From Drancourtella massiliensis (lineage in GTDB: Bacteria > Bacillota > Clostridia > Lachnospirales > Lachnospiraceae): a DNA stretch of 64,000 bases. Made by a program: the position numbers and the translations under genes. The stretch is taken from the NCBI RefSeq assembly GCF_016900655.1, contig NZ_JACJKH010000019.1, positions 1-64,000 on the forward strand. The letters are read 5' to 3'. Position 1 is the stretch's first letter. Every line of letters begins with the position of its first letter. The notes under the pieces are model-generated. The model searched no databases. It was not told the origin of the DNA and saw only the letters and a list, made by a program, of their open reading frames with translations. Below, one piece after another: positions 1-10,800 of the stretch.

Positions 1-154
1 TCTAATTCAATTCAATCGAAATGTCGGAAACCCGCGTTTTTTCTAGGAAAATCCAGATTATCCGCTTAATTCCGGCATTCCCGTCAGAAAGCGAAAAAAT
101 AAATGAGGATTATTAAGATTTGTTGAATGTTTTCTTACTGTTCGCGAAATCATA

Positions 155-182
155 TTGACTTTTCAGAGCGGTTCTTTATGAT
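155..182 (+). promoter_or_regulatory. Putative sigma-A promoter of the dlt operon
   Basis: A TTGACT box at 155-160 is followed after 16 bases by TATGAT at 177-182, about 30 bases before the dltA start. The start codon at 213 is preceded by a good ribosome site (AGGAGGG near 199-205). Bases 1-150 show no gene and no clear structure. Confidence 0.6.
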
Positions 183-212
183 ACTGGTAAAGCACTACAG
201 GAGGGAAAAGTT

Positions 213-1742
213 ATGAACATTTTATACGAAATCAATCAGACAGCCGTCCGTTTTCCGGACCGCACTGCAATGATATCCGGTGAAGAACGTTTAAGCTACG
301 GAGATCTCTGGAAATATTCTGATCTTCTTGCCGCGGCTCTTCAAAGGCTCTGTAAAGATGACAGGACTCCAATTCCTGTCTACGGACATAAAAGCCCGCT
401 GATGCTCATCTGCTTTCTTGCATGTGTAAAATCAGGAAGAGGATACTGTCCGGTCGATGTTTCTGTACCATGGTCCCGTACCATGCAGATCATCGAAAGC
501 ATTCAGCCGCCTTTTGTACTGGCCTGCGAAGATCCGGAGGACAGTTCCAGTACCGTTTCCTTTATCAGGAAAGAAGAAATTCAACATCTGATGCAGGAAG
601 AATATCCGGAGGAGCAATTACAATTGTCCCCGGTTTCCGGCGAAGATCTTTTTTATATGATTTTCACTTCCGGAAGTACCGGAAGCCCGAAAGGCGTTCA
701 GATCACTTCTGACTGTCTGAATCATTATCTGGAGTGGTCTGTCGGCCTTGGTACCTCAAAAAAAGATAAAGAAGGACACATCTTTTTAAACCAGGCACCG
801 TTTTCTTTTGATCTTTCAGTCATGGATCTGTACACGTGCCTGGCCTGCGGCGGAACATTGTATCCTCTTACAAAATCGCAGCAGTCCGATTTTCGTCTCC
901 TTCTTCCGGCACTGGCCGCATCCCGGGCCTCCGTGTGGGTTTCTACGCCGTCTTTCGCAGATATGTGCCTTCGGGATCCGAATTTTGACAGTTCACTGCT
1001 TCCGCAGATCAGCCTGTTTTTATTCTGCGGAGAAACGCTGACAAACCGGACCGCACAAAAGCTGGCCGGACGGTTTCCGGATGCTGTCATCATGAATACA
1101 TATGGGCCGACAGAATCCACGGTAGCAGTGACGGAAGTTCAGGTCACACCGGAACTTACAGAAACGGAAATTCCGCTTCCTGTCGGGCGTCCAAAACCGG
1201 GAACATGGATTGAAATCCATTCCCCGGAAGGGGCGCGTCTGACCGATGGAGAAAGGGGCGAGATTGTTATTCTCGGAAACACGGTCAGTCCGGGATATTT
1301 CCGGCGGCCGGACCTCTCAGAACCTGTCTTTTTCACTGTCTCCAAAAGCGGAAATACAGTCCGCGGATACCGGACAGGAGATGAGGGTTATATAAAGGAT
1401 GGCATGCTTTACTACTGCGGACGCATTGATCTTCAGATCAAACTGCATGGATACCGGATTGAACTCGGAGATATCGAAAGCAATCTTTTGAAGCTTCCCG
1501 GTATTAAAAACGCTGCCGCTGTCGCGAATATGCGGGATGGAAAAGCAAAAAGTATTACCGCTTTCCTTGTCAAGGAAGATGTCCCGGAAGATGAGTTTGC
1601 AGAATCACTGCGCATCAGGCAGGATTTGAAAGAATATCTTCCGGATTACATGATTCCCAAAAAAGTGGTCTTCCTTGACCAGCTCCCGATGACGGCCAAC
1701 GGAAAAGCTGACCGGAAAGCTCTGGGAGGGATGCTTTCATGA
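213..1742 (+). CDS. dltA: D-alanine--D-alanyl carrier protein ligase DltA
   Basis: Adenylation enzyme that activates D-alanine with ATP and loads it on the phosphopantetheine arm of DltC, the first step in D-alanylation of teichoic acids; it acts in the cytosol. The 509-residue length is normal for DltA. Core adenylation motifs are visible in order: the phosphate loop FTSGSTGSPKG, YGPTEST, YRTGDEG, the hinge GRIDLQIKLHGYRIE and the C-terminal catalytic lysine segment NGKADRKAL. It overlaps dltB by 4 bases (ATGA), so the operon is translationally coupled. A general amino-acid adenylation enzyme would look similar, but the dltBCD neighbours settle the identity. Confidence 0.97.
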   Translation: MNILYEINQTAVRFPDRTAMISGEERLSYGDLWKYSDLLAAALQRLCKDDRTPIPVYGHKSPLMLICFLACVKSGRGYCPVDVSVPWSRTMQIIESIQPPFVLACEDPEDSSSTVSFIRKEEIQHLMQEEYPEEQLQLSPVSGEDLFYMIFTSGSTGSPKGVQITSDCLNHYLEWSVGLGTSKKDKEGHIFLNQAPFSFDLSVMDLYTCLACGGTLYPLTKSQQSDFRLLLPALAASRASVWVSTPSFADMCLRDPNFDSSLLPQISLFLFCGETLTNRTAQKLAGRFPDAVIMNTYGPTESTVAVTEVQVTPELTETEIPLPVGRPKPGTWIEIHSPEGARLTDGERGEIVILGNTVSPGYFRRPDLSEPVFFTVSKSGNTVRGYRTGDEGYIKDGMLYYCGRIDLQIKLHGYRIELGDIESNLLKLPGIKNAAAVANMRDGKAKSITAFLVKEDVPEDEFAESLRIRQDLKEYLPDYMIPKKVVFLDQLPMTANGKADRKALGGMLS

Positions 1743-2899
1743 GTTTTTTTGACAATTATCAGTTTTTCTGTGTCCTTATTCTCATTCTTCTTCCGTCATT
1801 ACTGCTCGGTATTCTGGAGCAGCCGCTGAAATGGTACTCTACTGCCGCAACTATTTTATTTACCGCTCTGGCCTTTTTTTCAAAACCGGAGCAGGCAGCT
1901 TACCTGATTCTGTTTTTTATAATCGAACTGACTGTTGTAAAAGGGTACATGGCCTTGCGTGTTTCCAGAGACCGGAATGTCCGGGTGTACAGGCTGGCAC
2001 TGTTTTTGAGTATTCTGCCGTTGATTCTCAGTAAACTGGCCGGACTGTGGGGAGAATCCATCTTTGCGTTCCTTGGAATTTCCTATCTGACATTCCGGTG
2101 TGCCCAGATCATTATCGAGACCTATGACGGATTGATTACCGAAATGTCTGTCTTTGATTTTACAGCCTTCGTGCTGTTCTTTCCGTCTCTTAGTTCAGGT
2201 CCTATCGACCGGAGCCGGCGGTTTCTGGAGGACCTGAACAGTATCCGGCCCCGCAGAGAGTACCTGGCGCTTGCCGGAGAAGGCATATTTAAAATTCTGC
2301 TTGGACTGATTTACAAGCTGATTCTTGCCTCTGTGTTCTTTAAAGGCATGGGAATGGTTGACGGTGCCCGCACATGGTACTATGTGATTTTCTATGCGTA
2401 CTGCTATGGATTTTACCTGTTTTTCGACTTTGCCGGGTACAGTCTGATGGCAGTCGGCACCAGCTATCTTCTTGGCATCCGGACTCCGGACAATTTCCGG
2501 CGGCCGTTTCAAAGTATTGACATTCAGGAGTTCTGGGACCGCTGGCATATTACACTGTCCCACTGGTTCCGGGATTTTCTCTTCTCCCGGTTTATGATTC
2601 AGTCGATCCGGAAAAAGCGTTTTAAAAACAGGCTCAATGCAGCCTGTGCAGGTTTTCTTGTCAACATGCTTGTCATGGGTCTGTGGCACGGCGTGACGCC
2701 ATCCTATATCCTGTACGGACTTTATCATGGCGTTCTACTGGCCGCTACGGAATGGTACAAGAAAAAATCAACCTTTTACAAAAATCACCGTCAGAAACGG
2801 TGGTACCGTTTCCTGTCGTGGCTGATCACACTTCAGCTCGTAATTTTTGGTTTTTATATCTTTTCGGGCAAGTTTGTATGGCTGCTCGGATTATCATAA
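1739..2899 (+). CDS. dltB: Teichoic acid D-alanyltransferase DltB (MBOAT family)
   Basis: Multi-spanning membrane O-acyltransferase that moves the D-alanyl group from DltC across or at the membrane for transfer to teichoic acid. The 386-residue protein is hydrophobic along most of its length. The MBOAT signature region is present: the segment EFWDRWHITLSHWFRDF and, further on, the invariant histidine in VMGLWHG. It starts inside the dltA stop and is followed 18 bases later by dltC. Length and motifs fit functional DltB. Confidence 0.97.
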   Translation: MSFFDNYQFFCVLILILLPSLLLGILEQPLKWYSTAATILFTALAFFSKPEQAAYLILFFIIELTVVKGYMALRVSRDRNVRVYRLALFLSILPLILSKLAGLWGESIFAFLGISYLTFRCAQIIIETYDGLITEMSVFDFTAFVLFFPSLSSGPIDRSRRFLEDLNSIRPRREYLALAGEGIFKILLGLIYKLILASVFFKGMGMVDGARTWYYVIFYAYCYGFYLFFDFAGYSLMAVGTSYLLGIRTPDNFRRPFQSIDIQEFWDRWHITLSHWFRDFLFSRFMIQSIRKKRFKNRLNAACAGFLVNMLVMGLWHGVTPSYILYGLYHGVLLAATEWYKKKSTFYKNHRQKRWYRFLSWLITLQLVIFGFYIFSGKFVWLLGLS

Positions 2900-2917
2900 T
2901 TTTGGAGGGAATATACT

Positions 2918-3154
2918 ATGAAAGAAACACTGTTTGAAATTTTGGAAAGAATCTGTGAAAATGATATTGTAAAAAGCAACCCGGACATTGATCTGTTTGA
3001 AACCGATCTGATGGATTCGCTTGGATTTGCAGAACTGCTTGCAGATATTGAGGACGAACTCGGTATCCTGATCGCCCCGTCCGAGGTAGACCGCAGTACC
3101 TTTAACACACCAAACCGGATCCTTACCTATCTGGAAACAAGGAGTGCATCATGA
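2918..3154 (+). CDS. dltC: D-alanyl carrier protein DltC
   Basis: Small acidic acyl-carrier-like protein (78 residues) that carries D-alanine as a thioester. The phosphopantetheine attachment serine is Ser34 in the motif MDSLGFAELL. A clear ribosome site (GGAGGG) lies before the start. The stop overlaps the dltD start by 4 bases (ATGA). Confidence 0.97.
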   Translation: MKETLFEILERICENDIVKSNPDIDLFETDLMDSLGFAELLADIEDELGILIAPSEVDRSTFNTPNRILTYLETRSAS

Positions 3155-4326
3155 AACGGTTACTGGCATTTTTCCTTGCCGCTGCCCTTACACTGACTTC
3201 AGCAGCCGGGCTGCATTTTCTGGCAGAGCGCAGGGTATATGCCGACGGAAATGCATTCGCCTCCTGGTCCGGAGACGGAAAATTTCCGGCCAGGGAAGCT
3301 ATTTTAAAAAACCTGGATGAAAATACAGTTCTGACATTCGGCTCTTCCGAGTTTCAGTACGGCGTGAAAACACCTTATCATCCGGGAAAGATTTTCAAAG
3401 ACACAAAATTTCATATGATGCTGATCGGTGCCGGCTATTACCAGTCTCTCAGCCATGCCATCACACTGGCATCGCTGGGAGAACATGCAAAGACAAAGGA
3501 AGCGGTTCTTTTCCTTTCTCCGCAGTGGTTCCGGAAGGCAGGTGTACAGCCGGAGGCTTTCACCTCCCGTTTTTCAGAGTCCCATTACATCGCAATGCTC
3601 AAAAACAACCATCTGCGCAAAAATGTCAAGGACTATATGATCAAACGCTCCCATGAACTGCTTCGGGTCGATCCTGCTGCCCGGGAACGTGCAGACCTTT
3701 ATAACCGTGTACTCTACACTCAGGACGCTTCCATGTCCGACCGTGTCAACTACCGGATCTACACGAGGTTCCTGAAAGAAAAAGAACTGCAGACCGCTGT
3801 CATGCAGATGGTAAAAGACAATGTTCCAAAAGCATCGTCCAAAGAAAAAACGGATCAGGATCCGGATTTTGCTTCCCTGTTAAAACAGTCCATTAAAGAT
3901 GGAGAGGCACAGAATCAGGGAAATCCGTTTTATATGGACGACAGTTCCTACAAATGGAAAGTCCGTCCATTCATGAAAAAAAAGAAAAACCAGAGTCTGA
4001 ATGGAAGTTACAGCACCTCGCCGGAATATGACGATCTCAGATGTTTTCTTGATGTCTGTCAGGATCTTGGAATCCGCCCTCTGCTCGTCATGATGCCAGT
4101 TAACGGATACTGGTACGATTATACCGGCTTCCCAAAAGAAGCAAGGGAAGACTACTACCAGAAAATCCGCTCCGTGGCCGCCGAGTACAATGCCTCCATA
4201 GCAGATTTCTCCGATCAGGAATACACAAAATACTTCTTCGAAGACGGAGTCCATATAGGTAAGAAAGGATGGGTGATGATCAATGAAAGCATTTACAGAT
4301 TTTATCAGAAAACTGAAGAAAAATAA
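3151..4326 (+). CDS. dltD: D-alanine transfer protein DltD
   Basis: Membrane-anchored extracellular SGNH-like esterase that completes D-Ala transfer to lipoteichoic acid. There is one N-terminal hydrophobic anchor (about residues 4-24). The nucleophile motif GSSEF lies at residues 64-68, and the C-terminal DGVHIGKKGW carries the catalytic Asp/His pair. At 391 residues it is of usual size. Its last 44 bases overlap the start of the dltX-like gene in another frame. Confidence 0.95.
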   Translation: MKRLLAFFLAAALTLTSAAGLHFLAERRVYADGNAFASWSGDGKFPAREAILKNLDENTVLTFGSSEFQYGVKTPYHPGKIFKDTKFHMMLIGAGYYQSLSHAITLASLGEHAKTKEAVLFLSPQWFRKAGVQPEAFTSRFSESHYIAMLKNNHLRKNVKDYMIKRSHELLRVDPAARERADLYNRVLYTQDASMSDRVNYRIYTRFLKEKELQTAVMQMVKDNVPKASSKEKTDQDPDFASLLKQSIKDGEAQNQGNPFYMDDSSYKWKVRPFMKKKKNQSLNGSYSTSPEYDDLRCFLDVCQDLGIRPLLVMMPVNGYWYDYTGFPKEAREDYYQKIRSVAAEYNASIADFSDQEYTKYFFEDGVHIGKKGWVMINESIYRFYQKTEEK

Positions 4327-4444
4327 ATTTGCCGCATTCGCAGGGTGGACGGCTGTATTTTATGCAATGCTCATGATACTCTACCTGTATCTCATGTACG
4401 CCAATCTGTCCACCGCACCAAAATTTGTCTACAATATGTTCTAA
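4283..4444 (+). CDS. dltX: DltX-like small membrane protein (53 aa)
   Basis: A 53-residue protein with a basic N-terminus, one membrane helix (about residues 18-42) and the C-terminal end FVYNMF. Known DltX proteins are about 50 residues, have one helix and end in a conserved FIYNEF-like motif needed for D-alanylation. In Bacilli dltX precedes dltA. Here the candidate sits last and starts inside dltD (44-base overlap, shifted frame), with a GGGTGATG-type ribosome site upstream. Identity rests on size, topology, C-terminal motif and operon position. Confidence 0.8.
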   Translation: MKAFTDFIRKLKKNKFAAFAGWTAVFYAMLMILYLYLMYANLSTAPKFVYNMF

Positions 4445-4468
4445 TATTAATTTTTTACCAATTTATAA

Positions 4469-4517
4469 GGGACGTGTTCCTGTGCACCGGAACACGTCCC
4501 CAATGAAATCTTTTTTT
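4469..4517 (+). terminator. Palindrome ending the dlt operon; REP-like copy 1
   Basis: A 12-base arm GGGACGTGTTCC pairs with GGAACACGTCCC across an 8-base loop (4469-4500). A T-run follows at about 4510-4517, after a short spacer. The same arms recur at 42404-42437 and 42519-42540, so this is both a likely terminator between convergent dltX and pcp and a member of a dispersed palindromic family. Confidence 0.65.
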
Positions 4518-4519
4518 AT

Positions 4520-5164
4520 TTAGTGTGTTTCGCCCATTGCTTTCTGCACATCTTCTTTGTTTGTCACTGCGGCTTCGATGCCGTATTCCAGGGCTTTTGC
4601 TATCATTTCCAGGGACATAAACGGTGTGCCGTTTGCCTTGTCCACAACCTGTCCGCTTTCAAATGGTACATGTACAAATCCGGCGCGGATTCCAGGATAT
4701 TTTTTCGCTGCAAGATAAAGCACATTGTACATAATGCAATTGCATACATAGGTTCCTGCTGTATAGGAAATGTGTGCCGGAATTCCATGGGCTCTCATAT
4801 TTTCCACCATTGCTTTTACCGGAAGTGTGGAAAAGTATGCGGTCTCGCCGTCTTCGCGGATTGGTTCGTCAAATGGCTGTTCTCCGTCGTTATCCGGGAT
4901 CCTTGCTTCTTTCAGGTTGATCGCAACCCTTTCTACTGTCATACAGGAGCGTCCGCCTGCCTGTCCGACATCCAGTACCATGTCCGGCTCGTATTTTTTA
5001 ATTGCCTCTTCTACAACCTCTGCACTTCTTGTGAATACGGTCGGAATTTCAATTTTGATAATTTCAGCTCCTGCGATTGTATCCGGAAGCAGTTTCACTG
5101 CCTCATATGCCGGATTTACTTTTTCTCCCCCAAATGGATCGAATCCTGTCACTAATACTTTCAT
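4520..5164 (-). CDS. pcp: Pyroglutamyl-peptidase I (peptidase C15)
   Basis: Cytosolic cysteine peptidase that removes N-terminal pyroglutamate from peptides. The start is ATG at 5164, set by a perfect AAGGAGGT ribosome site; the frame stays open further upstream but has no signal there. The product is 214 residues, the family norm. The catalytic triad is recognisable: Glu78 in TVERVAIN, Cys141 in GTYVCN and His165 in GFVHVPF. It is the last gene of the peptide operon that begins at 11148, which implies 5-oxoproline-containing peptides among the substrates. Confidence 0.95.
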   Translation of the reverse strand: MKVLVTGFDPFGGEKVNPAYEAVKLLPDTIAGAEIIKIEIPTVFTRSAEVVEEAIKKYEPDMVLDVGQAGGRSCMTVERVAINLKEARIPDNDGEQPFDEPIREDGETAYFSTLPVKAMVENMRAHGIPAHISYTAGTYVCNCIMYNVLYLAAKKYPGIRAGFVHVPFESGQVVDKANGTPFMSLEMIAKALEYGIEAAVTNKEDVQKAMGETH

Positions 5165-5184
5165 TGTACTGACCTCCTTATACC

Positions 5185-6171
5185 TTAATATACATTTGGT
5201 TCCGGCAAGATAATCTTGCCTTCCTGCATCAGCTGCCTGTTGTCCGCATAGATATCCGGTTCCAGGCATACAAGGTCAAAATGCCCTTTGGCATTCTGTA
5301 CACCTCCAAGGGCAAGATTCCGGCCAAGTCCGATATGGAATGTTCCATAGGCTGACTCGTCCTCGATATAGCAGTCTCCCACACACCGGGAGTACGAATT
5401 CAGGCCGATGCCGAATTCACCGCCAATATAGATCCTGCTGTCCTTGTAAGCTTCCATATAGTTTTTCAGACGGATTCCGGTCGGTGTCTCTTCGATTTTT
5501 ACAATGCGCCCTTCCCGGAATTCAATTCTTGTAACTTCCTCTGCCTTTCCGATGTACCCGAGCGAACCGTCCAGCATCATGATGCCTTCTGTCTTTGTCT
5601 CCTCAATGGGCACATAAACTTCGATGCTGGCCGAGGAATATCCTTTGCCGTCTTTGACCACACCGTTGAAAAACCCCGGATTTCTGCCCTTTTTCCCCAT
5701 CTGCAGGTCGGTACCCGCAGGAGTGGTTACGTGAATCCGTGACGAATGACGGAGGTATTTCATAATAACCTCCGCCATCAGCCGGCTTTTCTTTGTATCC
5801 ATCATGAGGAAATCAAATTCCAGCATGGATTTTCCATTGTTTGTCGAAAGGGGCAGGGACAAAAATTTCTTATGACGGCTGATTGCGCGCTTCGCAGCTT
5901 TGGTTGTCACAAGCGAATATTCCGTTGCCGCGATGATCGCAGTGTAAGGATCAAAGACTTCTTCATTTTCGTCAAAAAACACCCCTACATACCGTCCTTT
6001 ATTCTCTACCAGAAGTGTATTCACCGATCTGGCCCTTTTGACTGCCTGCTTTCTGAGTTCCTGCGCTTCTGCCCTGTACTCTTTGCTTGTCACAATCAAA
6101 AGTTTGTCCCAGGGTTTTATTCTTACCCAGTTTTCAATAATAATACGGGCTCCCCGCTCAATGTCACGCAT
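5185..6171 (-). CDS. M29-type (thermophilic) aminopeptidase-like protein
   Basis: 328-residue protein resembling M29 metallo-aminopeptidases, which use two metal ions to trim N-terminal residues. The C-terminal half carries the most family-like part: GGEFGIGLN, then [13 protein letters not shown] and GHFDLV, whose His/Asp residues correspond to metal ligands. No signal peptide, so cytosolic. It lies between the DUF979 gene (24 bases) and pcp (20 bases) in one operon. It is shorter than classical M29 enzymes (about 410 residues), lacking part of the N-terminal region, so substrate range is uncertain. Confidence 0.75.
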   Translation of the reverse strand: MRDIERGARIIIENWVRIKPWDKLLIVTSKEYRAEAQELRKQAVKRARSVNTLLVENKGRYVGVFFDENEEVFDPYTAIIAATEYSLVTTKAAKRAISRHKKFLSLPLSTNNGKSMLEFDFLMMDTKKSRLMAEVIMKYLRHSSRIHVTTPAGTDLQMGKKGRNPGFFNGVVKDGKGYSSASIEVYVPIEETKTEGIMMLDGSLGYIGKAEEVTRIEFREGRIVKIEETPTGIRLKNYMEAYKDSRIYIGGEFGIGLNSYSRCVGDCYIEDESAYGTFHIGLGRNLALGGVQNAKGHFDLVCLEPDIYADNRQLMQEGKIILPEPNVY

Positions 6172-6195
6172 CCCCCTGTGCCGTCCTTATATTAC

Positions 6196-7143
6196 CTATT
6201 TAAACATAATCATGTAGCAGATCTGTACTACAAGCATGATTGCTGCCACAACAACCTGATTCTTAATAACACCCCAGCGGTCTTTCATATTCAGAATAGC
6301 CACCGGAACGATGTTGAAGTTCGCAGCCATTGGTGTGCAGAGTGTACCACAGTAACCGCATGTCAGAGCAAGCATTCCGATGATAACCGGATCCGCACCG
6401 TACGCAAGTACGAATGGTCCGCCGATACCAACGGTAATAACCGTGATAGCCGCGAAAGCATTTCCCATGATCATGGTGAAGAGCACCATTCCGATTGCGA
6501 AAATGATGATACCAAGGTTGACATTTCCTTTTGGTACTACATTTTCTACAATACCGGCGATTACTTCGCCGACTCCTGCCGCTGTGAAGATACCGCCAAG
6601 AGCTCCAAGGAGCTGAGGAAGCATACACAGAGGTCCCATCATGGACAGGAAGCGTTCAGATCCTTCCAGGAATACTTTCGGTTTGTTGTCCGGAGAGTAA
6701 ATTCTCAGGATAATCATGGAGATGATAACACCAACTGTAACACCTACCATGGAGCTGATATTTGTAAACAGCGCGAATAAGAGAGAACATACCGCTACTG
6801 TAAGGGCAGGGATGAAGATCTTCATACCGATCTTCTGGTACTGTCCTCTTGTGTATTCTTTTGTCGGAGCATTTGTCTTTCCGACTTTTACACGTTTGAA
6901 AATCGGCGGCATACACATTACGATAACAAGCGCTCCGGATACCTTCGCCGGAAGCCATGTTCCGAATGCACAAACAATACCAAATGAACACCAGAATACC
7001 GCAGTACCGATTCTGGACGGATTTTCTTTGTCGAGCAGATTTTTGATACCTGCAAAAATTGTAATCAGACCAATGATGATCCACACCGCTTCGCCAAGAA
7101 CATTGGCAGGGCCGGCACCTATCTGTATAAATTTAAGATCCAT
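6196..7143 (-). CDS. DUF979 family membrane protein, putative transporter subunit
   Basis: 315-residue integral membrane protein with roughly 8-10 hydrophobic segments, belonging to the DUF979 family. In other Firmicutes DUF979 and DUF969 genes are found side by side and often next to pcp, as here. A paired permease for pyroglutamate or pyroglutamyl peptides is a reasonable inference but is not shown by the sequence. It has a strong ribosome site (GGGGG) and is 18 bases from the DUF969 gene. Confidence 0.8.
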   Translation of the reverse strand: MDLKFIQIGAGPANVLGEAVWIIIGLITIFAGIKNLLDKENPSRIGTAVFWCSFGIVCAFGTWLPAKVSGALVIVMCMPPIFKRVKVGKTNAPTKEYTRGQYQKIGMKIFIPALTVAVCSLLFALFTNISSMVGVTVGVIISMIILRIYSPDNKPKVFLEGSERFLSMMGPLCMLPQLLGALGGIFTAAGVGEVIAGIVENVVPKGNVNLGIIIFAIGMVLFTMIMGNAFAAITVITVGIGGPFVLAYGADPVIIGMLALTCGYCGTLCTPMAANFNIVPVAILNMKDRWGVIKNQVVVAAIMLVVQICYMIMFK

Positions 7144-7161
7144 ATATCGTTCCCCCTTCTG

Positions 7162-7860
7162 TTACTTCTTCGTCTTCTTCACATCGGAAGATCCGTAATA
7201 TTTCTTCATCAGCTTCTTATCTTTCATAATGTAGTAGATACTTGCCACAACAAGCGCGATGATCGCAACCGGAAGTTCCGCGATTGCCAGTTCTACAAGT
7301 TCCACTTCATATCCAAGAGATGCCAGCGTCGTCTGTACAAGGATACCGCCGGAACCTCCAACGAAGAGTACCTGGAAGAAGAACCATGTAATATTTTCCA
7401 TACCGGATGCCATTCCTTTGATATCTTCCATATGTTCCTCATTCGGCTCATGTCCGTGGCTCTCGATGGCACCTTCTGTCATCGGAAGAAGTACCGGACG
7501 GATAAATCCGGCAACACCGCCGAATCCTACGTTAAACGCACCAAAGAATCCTCTGAGGATACCATACGCGCATACGAGCCTTCCGGCCGTAGCGCTTTTT
7601 ACTTTTCTCATCAGATCCGCAGCCGCTTCACGCAGACCGTTCGCCTCCAGTACACCTGTTACAAGCAGGATCATAATAAAAATTGCCATGCTTCGGTTCG
7701 CTACAAAGTTTGTTCCAAGTGTTTCAAGAAGTCCGTCAATTCCAAGACCTCCTGCAAGAGCGGTCGTCACTGCCGCTAAAAAGATAATAAGGATGGAATC
7801 CAGTTTCAGCGCAAATCCGAGCACTACAATCAGGACACCAATCAGTTTAATATACTCCAT
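7162..7860 (-). CDS. DUF969 family membrane protein, putative transporter subunit
   Basis: 232-residue membrane protein of the DUF969 family with about six hydrophobic segments and a Lys-rich C-terminus. Its start at 7860 follows GAAGGAGG. It pairs with the DUF979 gene directly downstream; the two together probably make one permease. The upstream neighbour is the M14 peptidase (30-base gap), so the membrane pair sits between three peptidases. Confidence 0.8.
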   Translation of the reverse strand: MEYIKLIGVLIVVLGFALKLDSILIIFLAAVTTALAGGLGIDGLLETLGTNFVANRSMAIFIMILLVTGVLEANGLREAAADLMRKVKSATAGRLVCAYGILRGFFGAFNVGFGGVAGFIRPVLLPMTEGAIESHGHEPNEEHMEDIKGMASGMENITWFFFQVLFVGGSGGILVQTTLASLGYEVELVELAIAELPVAIIALVVASIYYIMKDKKLMKKYYGSSDVKKTKK

Positions 7861-7890
7861 AGATTTTCCTCCTTCTTTCTTTTGAGTCTT

Positions 7891-10800
7891 TTACTTGTAT
7901 ACGATCATCGGCCGACGTCTCCGATATCGTGCAGATATACTGCCGTCTTCACATCTCATGCTGCATTCATGAAGAAGTTCTGCTTCCATCAGCATCTGAA
8001 TCGTCACCTCATCATGTGCCACATGAGCTCTTGCGCACAGATTCAGATATTCACCCTGCGCAGTCTCATCAGCTACTTCACTTGTATATGATACGGTTGT
8101 AATCCACGGGAAGCGGATCGACGGATATTTATGTGCCGGATCTGCCGCATATGGAATCCAGTAGTTAATCATATTTTTATAGTAGTTGGCCGGGAAAAGC
8201 TTCGGCATCCATGCATGCGCATATTTCTCAAACTGAGCGCTCCACTCTTTGTTGAGTGCCGTCATCTCCTCGTCCTCTGCGATCTTGTCCGCAATCACAT
8301 CTTCCATTTTCTTGTTGACCGGATAGTTATCTTTGTACGCCTCATCCGTCACATACCAGAAATATCCGTAAAGAAGTGATCTTGGAAGCCAGAATCCTTT
8401 GTAGGAAGGGGATGTATATCCCGAGAACTGCTGCTCCCATTCATGGCTTGGCACTCCGTGATTGTCCACCATCATATCCGGCGCGTACCGTTCATACAGT
8501 CTGCTCAGTCCCATCGCTTCGGAATGTATCGTATCCTGATGGAAGTGTTCGTGGAAGAATTCCTTACCAAGGGCGTTGAATCTTGCCACATGGAACTTCC
8601 AGTACGGATGCTCTTTCTGAAGCTCATAATGAATTGCCGCTCCGTCTACATTTTCCATCGGGACAAGGATCAGATTCAGCTTCTCCGGAAGATCCCTGTA
8701 TGTCTCATCGGTCAGCAGCTTCTTTAACAGAATGAACGATGCGTTCGTGCTGGATACCTCATTTGCATGGTGCCTTGCGTTGATAATTTCAGACGGACAC
8801 TTTGTCAGACGTTTCGTCATGGAAAGATATCCTTCCCGCTCCGGTTTCAGCCAGATCGCATAGAGCTCTCTTCCTGTGTAGGACCTTGCGGTTCTGAATA
8901 CCTCGATTCCAGGAACATGTTTCAGTTCTTCTATGATCGCCATACACTGTTCATATCCGATCAGCTCTTTCTCATGGAGATCGATGTCCATAATACATTT
9001 ATCCTTGACCGGCGGCTCCTGTGCCGGAACTGCCGCCTCAATCACGCTGCCGCTTTCTGTAAGGAAACGGACAGCTGAAATATTATACCAGCCTTCGGTA
9101 ATTTCCAGCACACCCTTCTCCATAAGATCTGCGTAGGCTTTCAGGAATTCATCCGAAACACCTGCCGTCCGGATGTCCACACAAAGTTTTCCGTCTTTTG
9201 CGGAAAGTCCGGTTACTTTGAAGGAAACTTCCTCACGCATCCTCTGGCTTACAACTGCCTTGCCGTCTTTTTCAATACACGGCTTTTCTTTCGCTTTTTC
9301 AAATACGGTTACCTTGAATACCGGTCTTCCTTCTTTCTGATGAATAGATGGAAGAATCAGTCCCGGCGCGTCCAGCATGACACCGATATTCTGAACTCCG
9401 TAGTTCTTAAAATAATCGCTTCCGGTAAAATACATATCCTCATGCAGAGCATCCAGCGACGAAATCAGGTCTTCTCTGCATCCTACACGGTAATCCGGTT
9501 CGCTGACTGTCACATCCAGAAGAAGCTCCTGGAAAAACGGCTGCTGCTCCGCTGTGACTGTTCCGCCGGTCTTTTCCTCAATATACTGCTTACACTCCGG
9601 AAGGACTTTTGCCTGGAACGTATCCCATACTTCCTCCAGATCAGTCCGGATCTTCCTGAAAAGCATCTCCTGCTCATTGATCCACACGCGGATATATCCG
9701 GTTGCCGGATGTACCTTGCCCATCTGCGGATATTCATCCAGATACGGGCGTTCCGAACACTGTGCTTTATATGTATTTTCATAGCAGAGCGTCTCATCCT
9801 GATATACTTTGCAAAGGTAGGTAAGATCTTCCGCGCCTTCATATGGAAGAAATACAACCGCATCTCTTTCCACTCCCAGTTCTCTTACAAGTACATCTTC
9901 AATCGGATACAGCTCCTGCAGATACCGGATCGGCAGATCATACCATTTGTCCGGGTTGTCCGCCTGAAGATTGTGGTAGGATGGTGTCGCCCCGTTTTCA
10001 TCCAGCCATTCTGTTTCCCCTTCCGGCAGAAACGGCTTGAAATAAATCTCGATTTTGTCCGGTTTCTTTTCCTTTACTGCAGGAATTACGATCTCATCGA
10101 TCCAGGAAAATCCCTGCTTGTATGCACAGATCAGCTCTGTCCGGACTTCCGCTGCTCCAAGGCTTTTTGCTTTTTCTTCCATCCGTGTTCTCATCCGGCT
10201 GCGGACAGTCTGATCTTCACTGACCGCACCCTCTATCCGGATACTGTCTCCGTTTTTAATCAACGGATAAACCTCTTTTTCCAGTATTTCCTCAAACGTC
10301 TCTACTTCCCACGGAAGCTCATAGACCTTTTCATATGCTTTCTTTCCTGCTTTATAATTTTCAAAAGTAACATCTGTAAACAGTGCCTTCTGATCTTCAC
10401 GAAGTTCCGGCGAACCGTATACCGTGCAGCTGCCGCTCTCTTTCTGCTTCAGCATCTGAAGCGCCGCGATCTGTCCATCCCCATTCCGCAGAACCGCGTC
10501 ATCGCACATATCCATCAGAACATCACGGAATGTTTTCCATCCGCCTGTTCCCGGAAAATTCTCACAAATCAACGAAGAAAGCTCCTCCAGCTCTTTCCCT
10601 CTTCCTCTGAGGTAAACCTTCATAACCCCATCGGACTCTTCCATCGTCATTTCCGCCTGGTCTGCTTCTTCCAGAATGATGGCATTTCCGCCGTAACCTT
10701 CTTCTGCCGTGATGCCGCCTTCATACCCCGTTGTCTCCATACCGAGACGGAAAGCAATGTTGCAGGCTGCAATCATCATGGATGCATCCGCGTCTTCAGG

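Noticed and set aside
5746-6780. 344-codon plus-strand open frame across the M29 and DUF979 genes
   Set aside because: It crosses two genuine genes and their gap, with atypical His/Cys/Asn content. A shadow frame.
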